A stretch of 64,000 nt of DNA from Paraconiothyrium sp. Pb-2020 (GCA_022419385.1 JAJUBI010000003.1:1054001-1118000); one strand, 5' to 3'. Positions 45,778 to 56,833 are shown, numbered from the stretch's first letter. The notes: generated by a model from the sequence alone, not told the origin. Numbers and translations: made by a program.

Positions 45778-46828
45778 ATGATCATGGAGCCTCACGAACA
45801 ATCAGATCAAATGTTCGAACGCTTGCTCCACTCAGAAGTCGACGAGCCTTTCCCATACAGCGAGGACGTCGTATTCCAAGACTCCTCTTTCTTCCAGAAA
45901 CCTCATGCGACAACCTCTCTGCCGTCTCCAGCTGAGGTCAGAGAAGTTGCATATCAATCAGCGGACCCCCATGCACGTATTGTAACTCGACCGCCACCTG
46001 TGCGTTTTCCCAGCATGAGTTTGTTGGTAAAATACGGCACAGAGGTGACAATTGCTGAGGCCCAATGCCTCTTGTTCATACGCAGAACGCTTTCGCAGAC
46101 AGTCCCTGTTCCTGAGGTGTTTGGATGGTGTAGAGATGATAATCAGCTCTTCATTTATATGGAGTTGGTGGAAGGCATCACCTTAGAGTGGAGCTGGGAG
46201 ACGTTGATTGCAGATGAAAAGCTGGCAATATGTCAACAACTACGATATATGATAAATTCATGGCGCAGTCTCAAGAACGTTTATACACCTCCTTTTATTG
46301 GTGAGTCATAACCCCTGTACAAGACGGCCTGTGACGGTTACTTTCTAGCAACTGGCGTTCCAAATGTATTACGTTTCACTGATTGTGTGTTCAGGACACG
46401 TTGGTAACCAGCCACTATTGGACATGATCTTCACAGATACTTGCTCGCCGACTGCTGGTCCCTTTTCTAGCGTCTCCGAGTTTCATGACTGGTTTACCTC
46501 AACATATGGCCCGGATAAGAATGTGGATGTCAAAGATATACCAACGCATCCATACCGCTCTTTTCTCTCAGACGAGTTCCCCATTGTATTCACACACGCA
46601 GGTCTACACCCTAGCAACATCATAGTATCTGCAGGGCCTAATCCTCGTGTTGTTGCAATCGTTGATTGGCATCAATCTGGGTGGTACCCATCATACTGGG
46701 AATACTGCAAGGCTCGGTGGACGTCATGGTTTGGCAAAGAATGGGAGAGCGACTATTTGCCCCTTTTCCTAGACCGTTACGATTGTTATGATTACTGGGA
46801 CTACTTTGTTCTTGCGCGTGGGACATGA
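45778..46828 (+). CDS. aminoglycoside-phosphotransferase-fold protein, altered catalytic loop
   Basis: Exons 45778-46300 and 46395-46828, with a 94-nt intron (GTGAGT, TTCAG), give 318 aa and restore PPFIGHVGNQPLLD. This is the fungal APH/ChoK-like family: LLVKYGTEVTIAEAQCLLFI carries the ATP-binding Lys, VPVPEVFGWC and FIYMELVEGITLEWSW the hinge, and VVAIVDWHQSGWYPSYWEY the metal-binding Asp. The catalytic loop reads THAGLHPSNI, where the family normally has H-x-D-L-x-x-x-N. The catalytic Asp is thus Gly (codon GGT), suggesting a pseudo-kinase or a recent lesion. The substrate is unknown. Two ATGs two codons apart (45778, 45784) are possible starts. Confidence 0.82.
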
Positions 46829-47312
46829 AAAAAAATCCCGTAAATGGTGAAAGCTAGCCACGTGCTCATTTTAAGAATGTCAAAGGGGTGATAGCAAGCG
46901 GAGGATCGTCGGAAATGCTGAATCAGGTGATATACATGGCCGGGACTAGCTATGCAAAAGTGACCCATGTCACGAAGCCACCTTAGCAGGCTGGAGATCG
47001 CAGGTGTCAACAGAATCTCTTGTACAGACAGTGTAATTAGGCTTGACAAAGATGATATGGCTCATTGTGCCCCTCACAAGAGCAAAACTCCTAGTATATA
47101 TATATTCTCGAGGTGGAACAACCTTCTTCCAGATCCCACAATGCTGTGGCCATATACCCCTGACAATCTACCAACTAAAGACAATTTGAATCTCCTTCTA
47201 TTTCTTAGGTGCTCCATCAAGGGTCTGTAAAGCCGGGTGATTCATTACCCCTTGCTGCACAAGTGTAGCAACATATTATTCTAGCCATTTTTGGCAATTC
47301 TTGATTATTTTT
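46829..47312. other. convergent intergenic region
   Basis: This lies between the 3' ends of the APH-like gene and the HET gene. It is AT-rich near 47090-47310. No gene was seen. Confidence 0.45.
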
Positions 47313-49151
47313 TTAAGTATATGTGAACCGAAGCAACTGAGCAGGCGCAGGCGGAGTCTTGCTGCGCCAAAACGATGCAGTGAAGATCCGCGATGGACGA
47401 GGACCAATGGTGTCTCGTGCATTGAGCAGGAACAACGAACCGAAAAACTCCGCAGGTAAGCTGTCCGATGCTGCTAAACGAGCGACGAACATTGATTCTG
47501 GGTCACCACTCAGCGAGAAGGCACTCGCGTCCACAGGACAGCCGGACAGCGCAACAGCAGTCCTAGTAGAGTTGTGCTGTCCATTGTTGACAGTCCAACG
47601 AACGACGTCAAACATGTCACCAATCTTTTGTAGATGCCGCTGAAGTGATGTAGCAGCTGATTTCACGATACTTATATCGTTTGCATCACAGTCTTCGCAC
47701 ATTTCCTGTATTAGAGACTCATCGATGAAACCGAGAAACATGATACACAGCCATCCTTTCCGCGCTTCCGACTTGACTGTGTCTAATACCTTCAAAGTTT
47801 TACACAGGCGACTAAAAGTTGGCTCGGAAAGTAACGGATCCACTATGTCGAGTGATAGTCTTCGGATGATGTCCGGTACGAGATGGCAATATGATATGGC
47901 TTCCGGAAAGTCGAAGCTCCGAGTTTCTCGTAAGTGTGAGAACGCCCTCTCCAAGACTTGAGGGAGCGGCAGCACCTGTGAGATTTGACCATCACACATA
48001 GCCTCGAGAGACATCTCATTTCCTTTTATGGTTGCTTTGTGTCTTTTGTTGGGACTCAGGCGAGCTTCGAGCCGTGTCATGACAAATGGAGCCATTTTCC
48101 CGTCTCGAAGCTGTAAAACACCACTTGAAGTCGGCAAGGCTGCATACAACCAGCTCATTCTACCCTCACCGACTAGAGCCTTCATTATCACCTCAAGTGC
48201 CTGATCGGCGCTGTGGCTTGAGTCTGGCTTCACATGCTTGAGTCGTAGTATGCCACATAGGGCATAGTACTTGTCCGAAGGCACTGTCGCAGCTAAACCG
48301 GAAGCCAACTGCAAGACGTTCGCATCGCAGAGCTCATAGGTTTGTGCCTCGTCGTAATTCTGACGCAAGTACCATAGTCTGCGGCACCATGATGCGAAGT
48401 CGTCAAGCCATGTCTCCTGGAGGTTTTGTCGAAAGACCACTGCAGCCATTACGCCAACATTGGGAAGTGATAGCCAGTCACCACTGTCGTCCCATGTGAG
48501 CAAATAGTTCTGACTCAACAATATCTCTTGTAAAATCCAAGCCCGGCTACGCCAAGTAGCATCACTAAGCAGTCGCAGAGCATCCAATGCAGCCACCTCA
48601 AGACCCGAATCGAGCGGCCGCAGAGATGTGCATGACTGGCACAGTAGACAGCTGTGTGGTACCATCTGTGCGATGTCTCTGAATCTCAGTGGTCCTGACA
48701 TGGGGCAATCGAGACGCTGTTTCAGCTCTAATAGCGGACTTAGACTCATGTTTGCTACACGTAGCAGCAGTATCGTACATCGGGCTTCGTAATAGATTTC
48801 ATCCATGCGTGGTATCCAGTATGCTTTATCTTCAGCAGAATCCTGGTTAATACACATGCAATCGAGCCAACAGCGAGTAGCACGGCCAGTCTCTCGCCTG
48901 AGAGCCTGAGATGCGGAGTCTCCAAGCAGTGGGTTGAGCCGCACCTGGAGTGCTCGCCAATCTGGAAGCCTGTCATCCGGGTTTTCGCGCCACTCGCTCC
49001 AGACATAGGAGATTGCGACATGGGTACGGAGGCCACTCGTCAAGAAGCCATGGCGGTCAACTTGGCGGTGAAACTTCGATGTACTCGGATCAATGAGCGA
49101 GAAACTTGATCTCTTTGTTGAGAAGAATGACTTGGGAATTATAGCACCCAT
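47313..49151 (-). CDS. HET domain (heterokaryon incompatibility) protein
   Basis: This is a single-exon frame of 612 aa. The HET domain occupies about residues 40-215, with HVAISYVWSEW, CWLDCMCINQDSAEDKAYWI, RMDEIYYEARCTILLL and TWRSRAWILQEILLS in order. VPSDKYYALCGIL follows, the usual post-HET segment. The remaining ~300 residues have no named domain. HET proteins trigger programmed cell death after non-self recognition in filamentous ascomycetes; whether this one does is unknown. It appears intact, unlike the HET gene at 61.5-63.0 kb. It marks the right edge of the accessory island. Confidence 0.92.
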   Translation of the reverse strand: MGAIIPKSFFSTKRSSFSLIDPSTSKFHRQVDRHGFLTSGLRTHVAISYVWSEWRENPDDRLPDWRALQVRLNPLLGDSASQALRRETGRATRCWLDCMCINQDSAEDKAYWIPRMDEIYYEARCTILLLRVANMSLSPLLELKQRLDCPMSGPLRFRDIAQMVPHSCLLCQSCTSLRPLDSGLEVAALDALRLLSDATWRSRAWILQEILLSQNYLLTWDDSGDWLSLPNVGVMAAVVFRQNLQETWLDDFASWCRRLWYLRQNYDEAQTYELCDANVLQLASGLAATVPSDKYYALCGILRLKHVKPDSSHSADQALEVIMKALVGEGRMSWLYAALPTSSGVLQLRDGKMAPFVMTRLEARLSPNKRHKATIKGNEMSLEAMCDGQISQVLPLPQVLERAFSHLRETRSFDFPEAISYCHLVPDIIRRLSLDIVDPLLSEPTFSRLCKTLKVLDTVKSEARKGWLCIMFLGFIDESLIQEMCEDCDANDISIVKSAATSLQRHLQKIGDMFDVVRWTVNNGQHNSTRTAVALSGCPVDASAFSLSGDPESMFVARLAASDSLPAEFFGSLFLLNARDTIGPRPSRIFTASFWRSKTPPAPAQLLRFTYT

Positions 49152-49883
49152 GACCTAGATCGTGGAGTTGTCTGCGAACTCCAGCAAGAGTCATCGTCCG
49201 TTATGTGTAGAGCACAATCAAGCAGACATTGTCGATGTGGTGGTCATGGACAACGGCGTAACGTTTCTCTGGAATATAATCGTATCGCGAGTAAGAGAGG
49301 CAGATGTTAGCAATGTCGTCGATGAATAGATTATTGTGACTTCGACGAGATATCCTCGGTTTGCAGTCGCGCAAACTCGACTGGTAATTCCCCTGCGGGT
49401 TTAGCTCGCTTTCCGAGTGTGGGGGCCGCCCTGTCTTTTGCTATGACCACGTGCTCAGCTGAAGCCCGGGCGCTCAATGACTGACCTGCGCGCGCCGAAT
49501 AGCTTCGTTTAGCTATAAACCGTTGGTGGTGACGTGTGCTCTCCGTTTGCCTTCAATAAGTTTGGGGTTACAGCAGCCGCTTTTTGCATGTATTTGGGAG
49601 CGATCCTTCCAGGACGCTCTTGATAGCCCTAGCATTGCGCTCCCATTTGAATCGTGCTAAGAGAACGCCTTGACATGACTAGGTGGAAAGTTGAAGAGAG
49701 GTAGATGTTGGGAAGTGGTGACTGTATGCCATTGATACTATACATATCATGCTAACCCTCGCTCCTAATCACCAATGCAAATGCAAATGCAACGTTCCAT
49801 ATCTTCCTCTCAATCCATCATCAAATACACTCCTTTCACCCTTTCACCTCTTTCCTTTCACCTCCCTAGCAACGCCTAACCTT
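49152..49883. other. intergenic, no gene seen
   Basis: This holds the HET gene promoter and the MIX17 terminator. Only short frames occur. Confidence 0.45.
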
Positions 49884-50475
49884 CTAGTAAGGGGCCGCCG
49901 CCTGCTGGCACGCCTTCAGCTGATCCAGGTACCATCCGCAGATGGTCAAGTTGCCCTGGTTCTCGGTCATGCAAGTGTTGAAGTTCTTGATGTCGCCGGC
50001 GCAGGGGCCGGACGGCTGGCTCTGTTGTGCCTGCTGGTGCTGTTGCGCGAAGTCGGTGTTCTGAGGGAGGCTTCGGCGGGCGCGGAGGAGCCGCCACTGA
50101 AGAAGCCGCCGATGGCGTGGCCGATAGAGGAGCCAACTGCGACACCGCTGAAGACATGTTAGTATTCGCTCGTTTTTGATGACATTTGAGGGTGGCAATC
50201 GCATCCTCGCAGACAGCCCGAATGATGCGCATCCGATTCGAGGCAAACAATTAGAGTATGACTTACGCAGCAGTGCTAGCCATCTGTCCGAAGAGGCCGG
50301 GTCCCTGGCTCGCCTGGGGAGCAGGAGCGGCCTGCTGTGGTGGCGGCGCATGCTGCTGAGTCGGAGGAGCAGCAGTGGTGGACGAGTGACGGGCGGGCGC
50401 AGGAGCTGGAGCAGCAGGCCTGGCCGGGGCAGCCGTGGGACGGCGAGGAGCGGTTCCACCACGTTGACGAGCCAT
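49884..50475 (-). pseudogene. MIX17: Mix17/CHCHD2 homologue with apparent frameshift
   Basis: Exon 1 (50475-50267) encodes MARQRGGTAPRRPTAAPARP, a mitochondrial-type Arg/Ala/Pro leader, and SQGPGLFGQMASTAA. After a 119-nt intron (50148-50266), exon 2 reads GVAVGSSIGHAIGGFFSGGS and SAPAE, the conserved hydrophobic segment. The frame then shifts at about 50066-50072: the rest, NTDFAQQHQQAQQSQPSGPC through the two CX9C motifs (CAGDIKNFNTC and CGWYLDQLKAC) to the stop at 49884, is in another frame. One base appears missing. As given, the protein ends at 49967 without the intermembrane-space CHCH fold. Since the distal frame is perfectly conserved, an assembly or base-call error is quite possible. 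Confidence 0.8.
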
Positions 50476-50752
50476 TTTGGATGAGTGTGCGTTGGAAGTG
50501 TTGGAAGGGTGAAATTGGTGGTTAGTGATGGAGGTTGCGGTGGGAGCAAGTGTTTAGGTGAGGATGGCAAAAGTAGTTGGAGCTCGGATTCGAGAATGAT
50601 CGGCGTCGGTGTTAAGCCGAGGATGGCTCCGTTAGGCGTGAGGAACGGATGGACTGTGATTGGCTGCTACCGGAGCTTACGTACCTGGCTGCGGAGCAAT
50701 TACTTTGATGTTCTACACCATTAAATTTATATATGTATCTCTATCATACAAT

Positions 50753-52171
50753 TCACCGTGGCTTCTCAGGGTCCTCCGGCTTGGAGGACTCCCCCGGTAC
50801 GACATCCGCCAGAGGAACATCATTACCACGTCCTTTGATGAACAGCTCCCCCTCACCAGGACGGGGCTCTACAAATGGAATGCCCTCCCCAAGCTCTAGT
50901 TGTATTAATCCGCCCTTGCCTTTCACCATGTGCATCAACATGAAATTCATGAAGCACTTCATGCCCATTTCTTCCCCCTTCTTCACAATCCATCCGTTGA
51001 TGTAGTCGATTTCCGTCCGCCTGCCCGCCCTAACATCTGCCAGCATGCTTGAGATGTTGTCTCGAGTGCGATTAGCAACCCCGATTACTACGGTCTCCAG
51101 TCGCTCTGGATCAAAGCGTGTGTGTACGTTGGGGATATACTTCAATTCGGGAAGAGAGCGGATGACGAGAGAAACCTCTGAAAGAAGCAATCGTATGACA
51201 CGCGTGAGAGAGTAATTGTATAAGATAGAGCCATTTCGCGCATCAAGCATAACGGTGAGCGGGTTGATGATGCAGTTTACCGCAAGCTTCTCGAGCTGCA
51301 GCTGAAGAAGGTCTGGAGGCGAAAACCCCGCGGCGCAAAGGACGGGTGTGCGTAGTAGCGTTCGTAGGAGATACCTGGTAGTCGGTGTATATGTAGCTGT
51401 CGCTGCAGTGGGAGGCGAAGAAAGATCCGGATTGGCGGGGTGAGCTGGCTCTACAGGCTGGGGAGGTGAATGGGCCGCAAACTTGGGCCGAGGAGCGTAC
51501 GGTGCGGACTCGCGATCCCTTTCATTGGGCAATATTCCGAGGGAGATGGTTCCAAAACCTGCATGTACGACCGTGAATGGATCTCCGGTCTTGTGCATGC
51601 CGTGGGAATTGATGCCCACCATGTAGTGTGGCCTTGTTGCAACATCTGGGAATATCTCTTTGTTAACCTCTTCCACCGTACCCATCCCATTCTGCAGGAA
51701 ACAAATAACGGACTCTTTGTGTAGCCGATGCTTCACAGAAGAAAGCGCCGACAGGACTTGCGTCGACTTCATGCAAAGGATGAGCGAGCTAATCGGCTCC
51801 GAAGATTCTCCATGCGCCAGTTTGGGTTCTTGCAAAGCTTCTGCCTGTTCAGAAGAGCCCTCCGGAGAGGCATCGCTGATGTTGGTCCCCAGCTCTTTAC
51901 CATGATATCTTAATCGCGGTATTGCCAATTCCGCCTCGTAGCCTTCGCGCCTCTCTGCATCTCCGTCCGTGATGCACTGTAGTCTCCGAGGCGATTCTTC
52001 CCATTCCTTCAATCTATCGCGGTTGTGAAAGACCAGTGTCACAGGTGGCGCATTCGGAATTCCCTTGAGCGAGTGCCCGACGAAATATCCAACGTTGCCC
52101 AACCCCATGATGTGAATACGGCGGTCCCGCACAGGCTGTGCCCGGTAGAAGGCCGCAGGATTTCGTGACAT
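50753..52171 (-). CDS. PAN5: ketopantoate reductase family (2-dehydropantoate 2-reductase)
   Basis: From the ATG at 52171 the frame gives 472 aa. The Rossmann start IHIMGLGNVGYFVGHSL carries GxGxxG for NADPH. SLILCMKSTQVLSAL, VICFLQNGMGTVEEVNKEIF and GINSHGMHKTGDPFTVVHAG are typical of the PanE/ApbA N-domain. QLQLEKLAVNCIINPLTVML holds the conserved catalytic Lys and Asn, followed by TEIDYINGWIV near the C-terminus. The enzyme makes pantoate for coenzyme A. The frame is open about 45 codons further upstream (to about 52306) with coding-like sequence and an in-frame TGA before it, so an upstream spliced exon is possible. Fungal members are often larger than bacterial ones and not all are proven reductases. 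Confidence 0.87.
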   Translation of the reverse strand: MSRNPAAFYRAQPVRDRRIHIMGLGNVGYFVGHSLKGIPNAPPVTLVFHNRDRLKEWEESPRRLQCITDGDAERREGYEAELAIPRLRYHGKELGTNISDASPEGSSEQAEALQEPKLAHGESSEPISSLILCMKSTQVLSALSSVKHRLHKESVICFLQNGMGTVEEVNKEIFPDVATRPHYMVGINSHGMHKTGDPFTVVHAGFGTISLGILPNERDRESAPYAPRPKFAAHSPPQPVEPAHPANPDLSSPPTAATATYTPTTRYLLRTLLRTPVLCAAGFSPPDLLQLQLEKLAVNCIINPLTVMLDARNGSILYNYSLTRVIRLLLSEVSLVIRSLPELKYIPNVHTRFDPERLETVVIGVANRTRDNISSMLADVRAGRRTEIDYINGWIVKKGEEMGMKCFMNFMLMHMVKGKGGLIQLELGEGIPFVEPRPGEGELFIKGRGNDVPLADVVPGESSKPEDPEKPR

Positions 52172-52802
52172 TTTTGATGCATCGGCTGTGACCGAGGAAG
52201 GTTCTTTCTCCGCGCTGAGGAACGTTAGTCTTGGGTCACCGGCTGAAGAGATGGTGGGCGCACTTGATCCCCAATTTTGCTTGTGGCTCCGTATTCTCTG
52301 GGCCAAGCCAGCTCTTCCTCAACGCGCTGCTCTGATAAAAGGCCACCCGGCCGTTCGTATGGCTACCGGGTCTGCATTGGGCTCGTATGTGGCGTATCCT
52401 CGGCCGTAGCCTTGGGAGGAATTGTAGTGGTGAGAAGGAAGACAGGTTGGCAAAATGAAGAGATATTACATATGTGAAGAAGGCCACGCTATGTACAGGC
52501 TCCTGCGACGCATGCAATTGTTGGTGAAGAAGTAAGAATGATGATGTCGTCGTCCAGATCGAAGCTCTAGCTCGCGGAGCGGAGAAAAGCTCGGTCCGCC
52601 CGCCCAAAGAAAGTTCGACAGCTTCTTGCGCTCGAACCTCTCCCACGTAAGTCATTTCTCAACGCAATTAAGCCAACAACGCGCTGTGCGCAGGACCACC
52701 ACTCGCTCGGACATCGTCTGAACCCAAAAACCCACAACAAACGTACCAGCAAACGCGCCCTCCCCACGCACCCGCCGCCCAAATCTCCACGTCCTCACAA
52801 CC
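52172..52802. other. divergent promoter, PAN5-like / LRP1
   Basis: This is upstream of two divergent genes. The part next to PAN5 (about 52171-52306) may be coding or leader of that gene. No separate gene was seen. Confidence 0.45.
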
Positions 52803-53804
52803 ATGGACCCCGAAACCAACCTACCCGACCTCACCGACGACCTTGCCTCCACAATCGACGACCTAGAAGACGCCCTCTCACCCATCCTCGCATCCCCTCT
52901 CCCAAAGCTCACTTCCACCCTCCCCACCCTTGACAAAGCCAAACTCCACATCCTGACCGCCTACACCCTAGAATCCCTCCTCTTCTCCGCGCTCCAAGCC
53001 TCCGGCGCCGACGCAAAAGCGCACCGCATATTCCCCGAGCTCGCCCGGCTGAAGACCTACTTCGGAAAAGTGAAAGCCGCAGAGGCGGCGGGCGAAGGAA
53101 AAGGCGCGCCGGGGCCGAGCACGAAGCTAGACAAGGACGCGGCGGCGAGATTCATCCGGCATGGGTTGAGCGGGAACGAGAAGTATGACAAGGAGCGCGC
53201 GGAGAGGTTGGCGAAGGAGAAGGCTCGGGCGGCGCTGAAGGCGAGGATGGTGGCGGAGAAGGTGAATAGGAAGTTTGACGATGATGTGGAGAGCAGGGTG
53301 CAGGAGGAGTTGGGGCGGAAGAGGAAGGTGGAGGAGGATGCTAGCGACAGCAGCGATGAGGATGACGACGAGGACGAGGAACGAGATGTGCCGGCGCAAG
53401 TCGCGAATGTGGAGACGGTCGGCAGCGAGGAAGACCACGTCGACAGCGAGAACGCAGATTTCTACGGCGACGACATGGACGTCGATGCCACCCCCACCCC
53501 CACCAAGACTCCTACCCAAACCAAGACGTCCAAGTCTGCAACTAAGAAGAAGAAAGACGCAAAAGACAACAAGTCCAGCAAGCGCAGGAAAAGCGACCCG
53601 TCCAAAAGAATAGCGAAGCAACCCCTAAAGAAAGTCGGCGCGTCCTCCCACGACAGACCACAGGAACTTATCCTTCCCGAGCGCGGCGGGGAACCCAAGA
53701 CGCGCAGCGAGATGTTCAACGCGCTCTTGTCGGGCAGTTTTGCGGAGCAGAAGAAGGAGAAAAAGAAGACAAAGGACAAGAGCAAGAAGGGGAAGAAGGC
53801 GTGA
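52803..53804 (+). CDS. LRP1: exosome cofactor Lrp1/Rrp47 (C1D family)
   Basis: This is a single exon of 333 aa. The Sas10/C1D domain covers about residues 10-140, with SPILASPLPKLTSTLPTLDK and AKLHILTAYTLESLLFSALQ, then RIFPELARLKTYFGKVKAAE and AARFIRHGLSGNEKYD. The C-terminal half is acidic (DSSDEDDDEDEE), then Lys-rich low complexity, with a conserved RSEMFNALLSGSF near the end. It pairs with Rrp6 in the nuclear exosome for rRNA and snoRNA 3' processing. The length exceeds yeast Lrp1 (184 aa) because of the tail, as in other filamentous fungi. Confidence 0.9.
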   Translation: MDPETNLPDLTDDLASTIDDLEDALSPILASPLPKLTSTLPTLDKAKLHILTAYTLESLLFSALQASGADAKAHRIFPELARLKTYFGKVKAAEAAGEGKGAPGPSTKLDKDAAARFIRHGLSGNEKYDKERAERLAKEKARAALKARMVAEKVNRKFDDDVESRVQEELGRKRKVEEDASDSSDEDDDEDEERDVPAQVANVETVGSEEDHVDSENADFYGDDMDVDATPTPTKTPTQTKTSKSATKKKKDAKDNKSSKRRKSDPSKRIAKQPLKKVGASSHDRPQELILPERGGEPKTRSEMFNALLSGSFAEQKKEKKKTKDKSKKGKKA

Positions 53805-54610
53805 GATGAAGGTGGTCACGATCGTGAGCTGGTTCCTAGCTCGAAAGTATAGCCCACGCGTGGTGGGGGTGGACACAACCCGAGTGTGCGTGCCACAATT
53901 GGCTTGTCGTCCCAGGTCAGTGCAAAGGACTACGGACGATGTCATCGATGATATGGTAACTAGCATAATTTGATACCCCAATTGAGACCCAAAAAAGTCT
54001 CACACACCATTTGCCTGCTCAAACGGCGTGCGCCCGAGCCGTCAGTTTTTGTAGCGTATATCAAAGTTACGGACCAATTTTGGACGTCATTAAGCGTATG
54101 TATTATCAGCTTGTAGCATTATATAGCCTAACAAGCCGCACTACCCACACCGATCCAATCGCACTCTATCCATCCAATCGACCGAACCGTCCATCCAATC
54201 CCCGCAGTAGAGTCCTTTCTAAAAGACCCGCTGCTTCTAGAAAAGTGCACTCCCGTATTCCAACTGGCCCAAATCCTGCTATTAATATCTTACAGAAAAA
54301 TCAAAGTGCGCGCAGCGACCGAACGGTGAAGCCTCCTATGTGACTCCTGGTATCGTATTGTACAAGACGCAAACAAAAGAAACCCGAGGACTTTTTATAT
54401 ATATGCAAGGAACCAAAGGATAGTGATGCTGTGAGTCGTGGAAGTTGTTGAACGTAATGTCCCTTCTCAAAAAATGTGCCGTGATGCTGACGGGAATAGA
54501 TATTAACGTAATAGTCGTGTTTTGCTGGCGTCTGCGCGGTGAATGTTTGGAGGCGAATTTCCAAGTGGTAGCTAGAGTTGGATGAGAAGTGGCGTACATC
54601 TGAATAAGTT
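53805..54610. other. convergent intergenic region
   Basis: This lies between the 3' ends of LRP1 and SEC2. It has only short frames, T/A-rich near 54380-54410. No gene was seen. Confidence 0.45.
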
Positions 54611-56833
54611 CTATTCGAAAGACCCGGGTATTGTCAAGCTCAATCTCTCGTCCTTCTTCTTCGACAATGGCTGCGGAGAGGGCGGCATGGAAACAGGCCG
54701 CTGCTGTTGCATCTGACTCTCGGCTGACCTGACATCTAGTGACTTGCGGACTTCCTCGTGAAGTTGTGCTTCTGCTTCTTGTTCAATCTTCTTCTCTTCC
54801 TCTGTCATTAAGATCTCTTTAGGTACAGGTTCGCTGGAGATGATTGTCTTGCCGATGGACACCCTCTTCACGTTGTCCTCGCCTTTTGACTGGAATGGGT
54901 CGTCCTCGCTCTTTCGTGCTCCCTCGGTCGATTCAGTCATGTCAACTGCAGAATCCAAAGGCTTATTGGAGAGTTGGCTCTCTTCACTCTTACGAGTTGC
55001 GTCTCGGTTGTCGTTCCCGTTGGCAAACGTCGGGCTTCGCGGACTGTCTCGGCTCGCAACAAATGCTGGAATCACACCCCCGCCGATCCGCGACCAGAAC
55101 ATACGCTCTCGTAAACGGACACTCTCTTCCCAAGCCGCCTTCTTCTCCTCTTCGCTCTCCGCCCTCCAATGTCCCGCAGCGACCATCCGTAGGAAGCTGA
55201 TGTAGTCACAGGTGCTCCGAACCTTTCCGAGACACCAATCGCACAGTGGATGACGCGTGTCGTCACTCTCGAAAGACTTGAACCTAAACTTCCTAGCATA
55301 TTCGTCCCCTTTCCTAACCTCTCCACATAGGGAGCAGGGGAAAATTGCGCCTCGGAATTTGGGTGGAGGAGGAGCCGGCTCGACTACAAACGAACCAGCT
55401 GTGATACTATTCAAGACCGTGCGGCGTGCCATCCAAGAGAGACCGGGCGCGAGGTCTAGGCGCAATGTAGGCTCAATGTCCTCGGACAGAGATCGCTTAT
55501 AGAACTTCTCATCCTTGAGATTAGCGGCCCCAGCAAGAGACTCCCGCGGCGAGTTGTTGCCTACGGAGTTGGGCGACTTCGACAGGGGTAGAGAGCTGGT
55601 AGAGCTATTGGTCAAGGATCCTAGTCCTAGCACATTGAGACTGCCGTAGTTGCCACTTGAGACCCGGCTGTTGGGCGCAGATCGAGAGCTGATCTTAAGC
55701 ATCTCCTGAAATTCTTTAATCGACGCGAGATCAGATCGAAGAACCGGGTGGACAAGGTGCGAGAAGTGAAGAGGATGATTGGGAGAGACTTCGTCAGAAC
55801 CAGGCGTGTTCGGTGTTTGGCCATTTGTCTCGAACATTTTGCTCATCTTGTCCGCGGGTGTGATGCCCGGCGTTGATGGCGCGGTGGTGGTCGCCAGAGT
55901 GTTGCTCTCGTCGTCGCCATGCGCGCTCATCCTTTCTAAGACACCCTTGAGGTCCTGCAGTTGCTCTTGCATAGAGCTCTGGAGGACTTCCGCATCGTTG
56001 AGCTGCTGCCGGAGCTGGTCGTTGCGCTTTTCGGAGGCCTCGGTTTCTTTCCGTGCCGCTGCTACCATCTACACTAACGATCAGTTTCTTTCAAGACGGG
56101 TATTGCGCTCCATGACCTACCGCGTTGGCTTCCTCGAAGAGCGCCGTCGTCAGAGTCTCGACCTCATTATCGGTTTTCCTCTTCGCCTTTTCCGCATCTA
56201 TCCGCCTCCGCCTTTCCTCATTGAGCTCGCTTGACATTTGTTTCTCCATCTTGTCGTAGACCTCTTTCTCTACCAGCAGACCTTGCGAGACCTTTTGCTC
56301 ATGAACCTTGACCTGCAGCTCCAGCTGCGCCAGCCTTGTTCTTGCCGTCTCCAACTCATGGCGAGTTTGCTGCAAACTGTCGTCCAGCTTGGTCTGGTGG
56401 TTGATGGCATCGATTAGCTTGGTGCTCAGGGTAGCGACTTCCTGGCTAAGATCGGGATGCATAGTGGAGTCGGTGGAGTTGTTGCGCGTGATGGTGGGTA
56501 CCGGCGTAGCCGCCCGAGGGTCCGGTATCGTGTTGAGCGCTTCGCTGTCGGAGCGCTCGAAGAGAGGTTGGGCAAACTTCTTAAGATGGGGCGAGGATAC
56601 AGATTTTGTGACGGTTCGGTTCGCGGGAGGGCTCAGGGTCTTCAGGCGCGACGGCGTTACGGTCCCAGAGTTGCCTCCCGTGTGGACCCACGGGGCAACG
56701 TGAATGAACCTAACAAAGCAATGTGAGCGGTGCGCTAGCTACGAGACTGCGACAGCTGCCATGCGGTGCGGTATGAAACTTCGCAGCGTGCAGCGTTTAA
56801 TTGTGGATGCTGTGGGACAACGTACTCAGCCAT
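54611..56833 (-). CDS. SEC2: Rab guanine nucleotide exchange factor Sec2
   Basis: Sec2 activates the Sec4-type Rab on post-Golgi secretory vesicles. The proposed exons are 56833-56826 (8 nt, ATGGCTGA), 56709-56121 and 56068-54611, with introns of 116 and 52 nt, giving 684 aa. The coiled-coil GEF helix spans about residues 85-255 and includes LTTALFEEANAMVAAARKET, the most conserved part. A later domain has two Cys pairs (FPCSLCGEV and HPLCDWCLGKV, near residues 440-480) and YISFLRMVAAGHW. The C-terminal 200 residues are disordered. The tiny first exon joins in phase to FIHVAPWVHTGG; an ATG within the second exon at 56462 is an alternative start. Confidence 0.9.
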
